Of a stretch of 8,847 nucleotides of DNA, positions 1 through 5,049 are shown in pieces; the stretch's first letter is position 1; each line of letters opens with the position of its first letter. Source of the stretch: a bacterium (GTDB lineage Bacteria > UBA9089 > UBA9088). Location: positions 1 to 8,847 of the forward strand of contig JBFLYE010000012.1 of the NCBI GenBank assembly GCA_040756715.1, read 5' to 3'. Below the pieces are notes generated by a model. The model saw nothing but the letters and a program-made list of their open reading frames with translations. It ran no database searches and had not been told where the DNA came from. Both the position numbers and the translations under genes were made by a program.

Positions 1-2
1 AT

Positions 3-338
3 AATTTTATAAAGTTTTCCTTAAGATTATCTAAACACATACATTTTGTAAAGCGTTATGGAATTAACTATAAGACTAACATCATAGTTGAAAACTCAAA
101 AGCAAGGCGGATAACTCAGATGCCAAATCAAAAGGTAATATTCAAAATTAACCAAAGAACCTGTGGAGAAATTGAAATGAGGAATGACAGCGAAGTTCAT
201 TATAGGGAGATTAAGTTCTGGCTGAGTAAAATACATATTGTTAATCTGCTTTTTGAAAAGATAGTGCCTATCAAGCAACATAGCAACAAAATATTGGTTT
301 ATGGTAAAGCTATAAAAAAATTTGGCAGGTGGAGTTAA
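3..338 (+). CDS. C-terminal part of an unrecognised protein, cut by the left edge
   Basis: The frame is open without a stop from base 3 to the TAA at 336-338, giving at least 111 residues. The first in-frame ATG (base 120) is preceded by 39 sense codons, so this is better read as the end of a gene entering from the left than as a 72-residue gene starting at 120. A run this long without stops in such AT-rich DNA argues for real coding. An AAGGCGG sequence 9 nt before the ATG at 120 could be a ribosome-binding site, so a short independent gene remains possible. The product is basic, with many Lys, Arg and Ile and alternating hydrophobic stretches (for example residues reading KIHIVNLLFEKIV), and ends KKFGRWS. 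I see no signal peptide, membrane segment or catalytic motif in the visible part and do not recognise the family. It lies 83 bp upstream of the NrdG-like gene, on the same strand. Confidence 0.5.
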   Translation, partial: NFIKFSLRLSKHIHFVKRYGINYKTNIIVENSKARRITQMPNQKVIFKINQRTCGEIEMRNDSEVHYREIKFWLSKIHIVNLLFEKIVPIKQHSNKILVYGKAIKKFGRWS

Positions 339-347
339 AAGGGAAAG

Positions 348-421
348 AGAATTTTACATAGAATTTTACATTTTGAATTACATTTTGCATACGAAGTATC
401 GCGAAGCCTTTTTGAATTTTT
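348..421 (+). repeat. Intergenic T-rich word repeats in the leader of the NrdG-like gene
   Basis: The spacer between the first two genes opens with a perfect 12-bp tandem duplication, AGAATTTTACAT at 348-359 and 360-371. It continues with related 7-nt words TTTTGAA (371-377), TTTTGCA (383-389) and TTTTGAA (410-416). A small GC-richer island (390-408, containing two copies of CGAAG and the palindrome TCGCGA) interrupts them. The same words occur, in reverse complement, before the radical-SAM gene at 1450 and, in related form, before lpxA. The tract runs up to the ATG at 422 and contains no recognisable Shine-Dalgarno sequence. Function is unknown. Confidence 0.55.
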
Positions 422-1114
422 ATGATGAAAATAGCAGGCTTTCAGGGTGTCTCTTTGATAGATTATCCAGATAAGGTATCATCTGTAATATTTACCTCTG
501 GGTGTAATATGAGGTGTCCATTCTGTCAAAATAAAGACCTTGTCCTCTCTAATAATGGATTTTTAAATGAAGATGATATTTTGAAGGCCATCATTGAAAG
601 AAAGGGATTTATTGATGGTGTTGTGATTACAGGTGGTGAGCCAACCATACAGGATGGGCTTCTTGATTTTTGTAAAAGGCTTAAAAGTAATTCCCTTCTT
701 GTTAAGCTTGATACAAATGGGTATCTTCCAGATGTCTTAAGAGGTCTTATAGAAAATAAGGCAATTGACTATATTGCCTTAGATATTAAATCTACATTCT
801 CTTCCTACAATAATGCTTGCGGAATTGATGTGGATATAAGTAAAATTAAAGAATCATTGGAAATTTTAAAAAATTCAAATATAGATTATGAAATCAGGAC
901 AACAGGGGTTCCCTCCCTGATTGATGAAGAGGTGATAAGAGAGATTGCTTCCTATATCCCTTGGACAAAGAGGTATGTCCTTCAGCAATATAGGAATAAG
1001 AAGACATTGAATAGGGATTTTGAAAAGATTCTTCCCTATTCTGGTGAGGTGCTTCTTTCCTTTAAATCCATAGCTGAAAAATCTATTAAAGAGGTATTGA
1101 TAAGAGGCATATGA
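422..1114 (+). CDS. NrdG-like radical-SAM activating protein (anaerobic ribonucleotide reductase activase family)
   Basis: This 230-residue protein belongs to the PflA/NrdG branch of the radical-SAM superfamily. Family members use a [4Fe-4S] cluster and S-adenosylmethionine to make a glycyl radical on a partner enzyme, typically anaerobic ribonucleoside-triphosphate reductase NrdD, in the cytoplasm. Visible motifs: the opening 'IAGFQGVSLIDYPDKVSSVIF' region characteristic of the longer NrdG type (about residues 4-24), the cluster-binding C28-x3-C32-x2-C35 followed by QN, the SAM-contacting GGEPT at 71-75, and a later LDIKS strand. The length fits this subfamily. ATG codons at 422 and 425 are both possible; no clear ribosome-binding site precedes either. 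The stop overlaps the next start (ATGA), which suggests translational coupling. NrdD is not in the window, so the partner is uncertain; other glycyl-radical enzymes or a different radical-SAM role cannot be excluded. Confidence 0.87.
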   Translation: MMKIAGFQGVSLIDYPDKVSSVIFTSGCNMRCPFCQNKDLVLSNNGFLNEDDILKAIIERKGFIDGVVITGGEPTIQDGLLDFCKRLKSNSLLVKLDTNGYLPDVLRGLIENKAIDYIALDIKSTFSSYNNACGIDVDISKIKESLEILKNSNIDYEIRTTGVPSLIDEEVIREIASYIPWTKRYVLQQYRNKKTLNRDFEKILPYSGEVLLSFKSIAEKSIKEVLIRGI

Positions 1115-1404
1115 ACACAATTGATGAGATAATTAGGGAATTTGAGAGTGCTTTAATAAGGATTGAGATTTTAATATTCTTTTCAAAGAATCCCTATACG
1201 ATGGATACAATAAGCAAGTTTTCTACCTGGATAAAAAAGTCACCCTCTGATATAGCAAAGGAATTTGAGTTCTTTGTAGAAAATGGCATTATCGAGAAGA
1301 TGGGAGAGGGTGAGAATGCTATATATTCCTATACATCAGACCTTGATATTACAAGCAAAATTGAAGAATTCATAAAAACACTTGGAAAAAGAAGGGTGAT
1401 TTAA
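1111..1404 (+). CDS. Small winged-helix-like protein, putative transcriptional regulator
   Basis: This 97-residue protein starts inside the stop of the preceding gene (ATGA, 1111-1114), with AGAGG three bases before the ATG. The pattern suggests a winged helix. A first helix (about 14-28, ALIRIEILIFFSKNP) is followed by a helix-turn-helix-like segment (about 30-58, with 'SPSDIAKEFEFFVENGII' as the likely recognition part). Then comes a short beta wing (about 60-72, KMGEGENAIYSY) and a C-terminal helix that could support dimerisation. This layout is shared with ArsR/MarR-like regulators and with winged helices that do not bind DNA. No metal-binding cysteines are present, indeed no Cys at all, so it is not a simple metal or iron-sulfur sensor. 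Its position between two radical-SAM genes suggests a regulatory or accessory role for that set. The family assignment is a structural guess from sequence pattern only. Confidence 0.65.
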   Translation: MNTIDEIIREFESALIRIEILIFFSKNPYTMDTISKFSTWIKKSPSDIAKEFEFFVENGIIEKMGEGENAIYSYTSDLDITSKIEEFIKTLGKRRVI

Positions 1405-1447
1405 AAAATCAAAATGCAAAACTTAAAAATTTAAGGTAAAATTACAA
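1405..1447 (+). repeat. Intergenic A-rich heptad tract before the AmrS-type gene
   Basis: The 45-bp spacer between two same-strand genes is almost entirely A-rich 7-nt words, readable as AAAATCA, AAATGCA, AAACTTA, AAAATTT, AAGGTAA, AATTACA. The reverse complement contains TTTTGCAT and TTTTAC words also found at 348-416. A lone AAGG at 1433-1436 lies 13 nt before the ATG at 1450, which is too far for a strong ribosome-binding site. No hairpin with a U-tract is visible, so the flanking genes may be cotranscribed. Confidence 0.5.
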
Positions 1448-1449
1448 TT

Positions 1450-2622
1450 ATGACAAGGAGGGATTTTCTTAAAAAAGCTGGTATTGGAATTGCAAGCTGT
1501 GGGATAACTGGGGGTATTTTAGCCCTGCAAGACGAGGATGAAGAAGAAAAGGGGCTTGAGGCTGTTCCCACAAAGGAAAAAAATATTGAGCTTTGGAAAT
1601 GGGCAAAGGAGGGCTATTATTACACAAAGCTAAAGAATGGAAAGATAAGGTGTAAAAAATGCCCACATCGCTGTTTATTAAAGAAGAATTACAGGGGTGC
1701 TTGTAAGACAAATGTAAATAAGGATGGTGTTTTATATTCAAAATCTTACGGAAACCCCTGTGTTATAAATATAGACCCCATTGAGAAAAAGCCATTTTTC
1801 CACTTCCTTCCAGGAACAAAGGCATTTTCCATTTCCACCGCAGGGTGTAATTTGAGATGTCATTATTGCCAGAATTGGGATATCTCACAGAAAAAGCCAG
1901 AGGAGACAAGGAATTACGACCTCCTTCCCGAAAAGCTTATAAGCCTTGTCTGTGAATGGAGGAATAAGGATTCAGGTGTCCAATCCCTTGCTTATACCTA
2001 TGGTGAGCCTGCCGCATTCTATGAATATATGATCGATTCAAGTGTATTGGCAAAAGAAAAGGGAATTAAAAATATTGTGATTACCGCTGGCTATCTTGAT
2101 AGAACCCCATTGAAACGGCTTTGTAAAGAGGTGGATGCCATAAAGATTGACCTTAAGGGATTTGATGAGGATTTTTACAAAGATATCTGCTCTGCTGAGT
2201 TGGATTATGTTAAGGAGGCCTGTGAGATAGTGGCAGAATCTGGTGTTTGGTTTGAGATTGTTAATCTTGTTGTTCCAACCCTAAATGATGATATGGGAAA
2301 AATTAAGGCAATATGTAAATGGGTATATAGCCTTTCACCTGACATCCCCCTTCATTTTTCAAGGTTTCATCCACAATATAAGCTCTTAAACCTTCCTCCC
2401 ACGCCCTTTGAAACCCTATTTTCTGCCTATAAAATAGCAAAGGATTGTGGGATAAACCATCCCTATATTGGGAATATCCCAGACGGAGAATGGAACAATA
2501 CATATTGCCCAGGATGCAAAAAAATGCTTATTGAAAGAGCAGGTTATAGCGTTCTTAAAAATCTAATAAAGGATGGAATGTGTCCTGGTTGCAAAAGAAA
2601 GATTTCTGGATTCTGGGGCTAA
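1450..2622 (+). CDS. amrS: AmrS-type radical-SAM enzyme (AmmeMemoRadiSam family) with a twin-arginine signal
   Basis: This 390-residue radical-SAM protein has the architecture of the AmrS family, a PflA relative named for its genomic association with AMMECR1 and MEMO proteins; its reaction is not established to my knowledge. Residues 68-85 hold the N-terminal cysteine set C68-x2-C71-P-H-R-C75-x9-C85. The radical-SAM cluster motif is C133-N-L-R-C137-H-Y-C140-Q-N. A YTYGEP segment follows, then a DAIKIDLKG strand, and the C-terminus is a zinc-ribbon-like pair C353-P-G-C356 and C378-P-G-C381 ending in ISGFWG. The N-terminus MTRRDFLKKAG followed by a Gly/Ala/Ile-rich segment (to about residue 26) matches a Tat signal; an acidic linker (DEDEEE, 28-33) follows. 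No good signal-peptidase site is evident, and I14-A15-S16-C17 resembles a lipobox but leaves too short a hydrophobic core. It lies 45 bp after the winged-helix gene and its stop overlaps that of the convergent ispA-like gene. AMMECR1 and MEMO genes are not in the window. Confidence 0.88.
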   Translation: MTRRDFLKKAGIGIASCGITGGILALQDEDEEEKGLEAVPTKEKNIELWKWAKEGYYYTKLKNGKIRCKKCPHRCLLKKNYRGACKTNVNKDGVLYSKSYGNPCVINIDPIEKKPFFHFLPGTKAFSISTAGCNLRCHYCQNWDISQKKPEETRNYDLLPEKLISLVCEWRNKDSGVQSLAYTYGEPAAFYEYMIDSSVLAKEKGIKNIVITAGYLDRTPLKRLCKEVDAIKIDLKGFDEDFYKDICSAELDYVKEACEIVAESGVWFEIVNLVVPTLNDDMGKIKAICKWVYSLSPDIPLHFSRFHPQYKLLNLPPTPFETLFSAYKIAKDCGINHPYIGNIPDGEWNNTYCPGCKKMLIERAGYSVLKNLIKDGMCPGCKRKISGFWG

Positions 2623-3368
2623 TTTTTAAAATAAGAGAGAAGCTTTATCAAAGGATTATCCTTTTTAAATATAGAAAGGGAAATTTTTGCTTTATCCAAA
2701 AGCCCTGGCATCCTTTCTTCATAATCTTTTAAGATTATCCTCTTGTCAACCCTGTCATCCTTTAATTGAAACAAAAGACCAAAGTTTAATCCAAATTCCC
2801 TCAAAGCTTCAATTTGTTCTTTGCTTCCCTTTCCAATCATTCCTCCCGAAACACAGGATGCCATAAATAGCTTTGCCGTCTTATTAAGGTTAATATTATC
2901 TTGGTTTTGCGATTTTAAAACATCTTCTGATTGCCCCAATACCATTCCATCCATACCAATTGCCTTTGCAATTTCCTTTGAAATTAAAGGATAGTCAGAA
3001 AGAATTTCAAACGCCAATGTAAGCAAGCCATCTCCTGCAAGGATTGCTAAAGGAATCCCATATTTTTTATAGACAGATGGCTTTCCCCTCCTTTCTTCAT
3101 CTAAATCCATAATGTCATCGTGAATAAGGGAATATGTATGAATAAGCTCAATGGCTACACAAACATCCAATGCTTTTATAAAATCTCCAGAAACAACCTC
3201 AGAGGAAAGAAGGCAAAGAATGGGTCTTATCCGCTTGCCACCAGGGAATAGGGAATATTCAATTGCATCTTTAAGCAAAGAAGGGGGTTTTAGAGAGATA
3301 ATAGAACCTATTCTCTCATCAATTAAGGCTCTCTTCTTTTCCAACCAATCTTTCCCCTTCTGTTTCAC
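2619..3368 (-). CDS. ispA: Short-chain polyprenyl diphosphate synthase, IspA-like, shortened C-terminus
   Basis: This cytosolic trans-isoprenyl diphosphate synthase of 249 residues would condense isopentenyl diphosphate with allylic diphosphates to make prenyl chains. GGKRIRP lies at 43-49, and the first aspartate-rich motif is D84-D-I-M-D88 followed by RRGKPS. The GQSED motif is at 145-149, K163-T164 is the lysine-threonine pair, and the second aspartate-rich motif is FQLKD204-D205-R-V-D208. Tyr79, five residues before the first Asp, is bulky; in known enzymes this favours short products (C15-C20). The first motif lacks the two-residue insertion of classical bacterial IspA. After the second motif only about 41 residues remain, and the usual G-K-x-x-G-x-D-x4-K-x-T-Y segment is missing. 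The start is a GTG inside xseB (50-bp overlap); a TTG at 3344 preceded by AAGGGG is an alternative. The xseB-ispA pairing is widely conserved and supports the assignment. Confidence 0.84.
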   Translation of the reverse strand: MKQKGKDWLEKKRALIDERIGSIISLKPPSLLKDAIEYSLFPGGKRIRPILCLLSSEVVSGDFIKALDVCVAIELIHTYSLIHDDIMDLDEERRGKPSVYKKYGIPLAILAGDGLLTLAFEILSDYPLISKEIAKAIGMDGMVLGQSEDVLKSQNQDNINLNKTAKLFMASCVSGGMIGKGSKEQIEALREFGLNFGLLFQLKDDRVDKRIILKDYEERMPGLLDKAKISLSIFKKDNPLIKLLSYFKN

Positions 3369-3534
3369 TGATTATCTTTATCTTTCTCTCTGCACTCAAA
3401 AGCTTTTCTTGACAGAGCTTTTTTAAAGCAATTCCTTCCTCAAAAAGGGCTATGGATTCATCCAAACCAATCTCTTGCTTTTCTAAGATTTGAACAATCT
3501 CCTCCAGCCTTTTTAGTGCATCCTCAAATTTCAT
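3319..3534 (-). CDS. xseB: Exodeoxyribonuclease VII small subunit
   Basis: With the start chosen here the protein has 71 residues, a normal XseB length. XseB is the small helical subunit of exonuclease VII, several copies of which bind the large catalytic subunit XseA to degrade single-stranded DNA. The family signature is clear: MKFEDALKRLEEIVQILE (1-18), then LDESIALFEEGIALKKLCQEKLLSAERKI across the second helix. The frame extends upstream to a TTG at 3561, but that would overlap pcm by 26 bp and add nine non-conserved residues. The ATG at 3534 lies one base after the pcm stop and five bases after an AAGGA site. The C-terminal tail (about 58-71) is polar and also encodes, in another frame, the start of the ispA-like gene. 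XseA is not in the window. Confidence 0.88.
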   Translation of the reverse strand: MKFEDALKRLEEIVQILEKQEIGLDESIALFEEGIALKKLCQEKLLSAERKIKIISETEGERLVGKEESLN

Positions 3535-3535
3535 A

Positions 3536-4186
3536 TCATTCCTTAAATCCATATTTTCCAATCAGAGGGACAAATACACACCCTCCCCTATCTTTTTCCT
3601 TTATCATCCCCTTTTCCTTTGTTATCACAACAAGCCTCTGGGTATACCTTTCTCCCATTGGGATAACCATAATTCCGTTATCCTTAAGTTGGTCTATAAG
3701 GGGCTTTGGGACATCTGGAGATGCGGCGGTTATGATTATCCTGTCATAAGGTGCATATTCTGGAAGCCCTAATGTTCCATTGCCAACTATAAGATGGACA
3801 TTTTTAATCCCAAGTTTCTCCAATCTCTTTCTTGCCCTCTCTCCTAATTCAGAAATCCTTTCAATTGTCCAAACCTCAGCTGCCAAATAGCTTAATATTG
3901 CAGACTGATAGCCAGAGCCTGTTCCTATCTCAAGAACAACCTCGTCCCCCTTTAATTCAAGAAGGGATGTCATCAAAGCAACAATGTATGGCTGGGAGAT
4001 TGTTTGGCCATAGCCTATAGGAAGGGGAAAATCTTTATATGCATCCTCTCTTTCTCTTTCTTCAACAAATACATCCCTCGGAATATCTAGCATTGCAGAT
4101 AAAACCCTCTTATCCCTAATTCCCCTTCCCTCTATCTGCTCCTTAACCATCACCTTTCTTCTTTCCTTATAAATATCTTCTTCCAT
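3536..4186 (-). CDS. pcm: Protein-L-isoaspartate O-methyltransferase
   Basis: This 216-residue cytosolic repair enzyme transfers a methyl group from S-adenosylmethionine to the alpha-carboxyl of L-isoaspartyl residues in damaged proteins, starting their conversion back to aspartate. The N-terminal MVKEQIEGRGIRDKRVLSAM region (13-32) and IPRDVFV (35-41) are typical. GYGQTISQP at 58-66 is the family signature around the substrate site, VLEIGTGSGYQSA (84-96) is the SAM-binding motif, IITAASPDVP (151-160) is the post-II motif, and the end RLVVITKEKG...VFVPLIG matches the family C-terminus. The ATG at 4186 overlaps the end of ubiA by 20 bp and has no good ribosome-binding site; Met13 (ATG at 4150) is an alternative that matches the conserved N-terminus. 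Length and motifs are complete, with nothing odd. Confidence 0.93.
   Translation of the reverse strand: MEEDIYKERRKVMVKEQIEGRGIRDKRVLSAMLDIPRDVFVEEREREDAYKDFPLPIGYGQTISQPYIVALMTSLLELKGDEVVLEIGTGSGYQSAILSYLAAEVWTIERISELGERARKRLEKLGIKNVHLIVGNGTLGLPEYAPYDRIIITAASPDVPKPLIDQLKDNGIMVIPMGERYTQRLVVITKEKGMIKEKDRGGCVFVPLIGKYGFKE
3540..3544 (-). promoter_or_regulatory. Ribosome-binding site that fixes the xseB start
   Basis: On the minus strand AAGGA sits inside the last codons of pcm and is followed by five bases and then the ATG at 3534. It is the best Shine-Dalgarno match seen among the overlapping genes of this set and is the main reason for preferring this start to the upstream TTG. Confidence 0.6.
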
Positions 4187-5039
4187 AAATAATTAACAAA
4201 ACAGAGATTATCCAAAGGAACAAATTGACCATTAAAGGCTTATCCTGAGTTATATCTATCTCAGGGCTTCCACCCCTCCCTTTTTGGTGGACAAGATATA
4301 AATATCTAAATACCCCATATAAAACAAAGGGTATGGTTAAGGGAAAGTATTCTCCAAATTTATCCCTTACTTGAAAGGCATATAAAGAATAGGCAATAAT
4401 AGCTGCACCTGTTATGGCTGAGATCATCTCATCAATAAAGGAAAGGCTATACTCAGAGAGGATTTCGCGATGCAATGATGCATCGCTCTCTAAAAGGACA
4501 AGCTCGTGCCTCCTTTTGCTTAATATAAGGAATAAAGCTATAAGCATTGTGCAGATAAGAAGCCATAAAGAGATAGAAACACCAATAGCAAAAGCACCTG
4601 CAATAACCCTTATTACAAACCCGAATGAAAGAGAAAGGATGTCAATAATGACAATATTTTTAAGAAAAAAAGAATAGAGCAAAGAAAGAAGGAGATAAGA
4701 AACAAGGCAAAGGGAAAAATTATAATTTATAAAAAATGAAGAAGAAATAGAGGCAATAATAAATAAAAAGACAAAAATTATACACTCCCTTTTTTTTAGA
4801 ACGCCGGATACAATAGGCCTCTTTGACTTCAATGGATGTAGGGCATCTTTTTTTTGGTCAATTATATCATTGATGAGATAGCCAGAGCCTGCAATAAGAC
4901 AAAATAGGACAAATCCCAAAGAAACCTTAAGTAAAGAGGCTGGATCATTTAGCCTTTCTCCAAAAACCAGAGCAGCAAACACAAAGAGGTTTTTTACCCA
5001 TTGCTTCGGCCTCATACTAATTATTAAAGAATACATCAT
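4167..5039 (-). CDS. UbiA-family polyprenyl-phosphate phosphoribosyltransferase (DPPR-synthase type)
   Basis: This integral membrane prenyltransferase-fold protein has 290 residues with this start and about eight or nine hydrophobic helices. The N-terminal RPKQWVKN (10-17), N57-D-I-I-D61-Q-K-K-D65 followed by HPLKSKRPIVSG, and SKRRHELVLL (174-183) with a following HREILSEYS are hallmarks of the branch that includes decaprenyl-phosphate phosphoribose synthase (Rv3806c type). That enzyme joins phosphoribosyl pyrophosphate to a polyprenyl phosphate, the first step to a lipid-linked arabinofuranose donor. In this organism the end sugar is unknown. The frame extends to a TTG at 5090 inside lpxA, but the double ATG at 5039/5036 follows the lpxA stop by about 10 bp and is preceded by AGGA (5043-5046); the second ATG has the better 6-base spacing. 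A perfect 8-bp palindrome lies within the gene at 4467-4486. Quinone or heme prenyltransferase activity is less likely because of the SKRRHE segment. Confidence 0.86.
   Translation of the reverse strand: MMYSLIISMRPKQWVKNLFVFAALVFGERLNDPASLLKVSLGFVLFCLIAGSGYLINDIIDQKKDALHPLKSKRPIVSGVLKKRECIIFVFLFIIASISSSFFINYNFSLCLVSYLLLSLLYSFFLKNIVIIDILSLSFGFVIRVIAGAFAIGVSISLWLLICTMLIALFLILSKRRHELVLLESDASLHREILSEYSLSFIDEMISAITGAAIIAYSLYAFQVRDKFGEYFPLTIPFVLYGVFRYLYLVHQKGRGGSPEIDITQDKPLMVNLFLWIISVLLIIYGRRYL
4467..4486. repeat. Perfect 8-bp inverted repeat with 4-base loop inside the ubiA-family gene
   Basis: GCGATGCA (4467-4474) and TGCATCGC (4479-4486) are exact reverse complements separated by ATGA. On the coding (minus) strand the element reads through as codons for the SDASLHR stretch, just after the conserved SKRRHELVLL motif. 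It is a GC-richer patch in an AT-rich gene and uses a CGC arginine codon where this window mostly uses AGA/AGG. The protein length is normal here, so if it is a mobile palindrome it replaced rather than lengthened the segment. Confidence 0.5.
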
Positions 5040-5049
5040 AAATCCTAAA

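Noticed and set aside
46-74. Promoter-like TTGTAA - 17 bases - TATAAG on the plus strand
   Set aside because: It lies within a frame that is open from the left edge through to base 338, so it is probably coding; such matches are frequent in AT-rich DNA.
348-421. CRISPR-like array or riboswitch in the first spacer
   Set aside because: Repeat units are only 7-12 bases with no unique spacers, and no conserved riboswitch core or terminator hairpin can be seen.
875-1120. Minus-strand open frame of 81 codons across the NrdG-like gene
   Set aside because: It is antisense to a clear radical-SAM gene and has no recognisable domain or ribosome-binding site.
1492-1503. Lipobox-like I-A-S-C in the AmrS signal region
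   Set aside because: Cleavage at Cys17 would leave only about seven residues after the basic region, too short for a normal hydrophobic core; noted only as a remote possibility.
3516-3749. Plus-strand open frame of 77 codons across pcm
   Set aside because: It is antisense to the well-supported pcm and xseB genes, with a low-complexity Ser/Pro/Ile-rich product and no homology seen.
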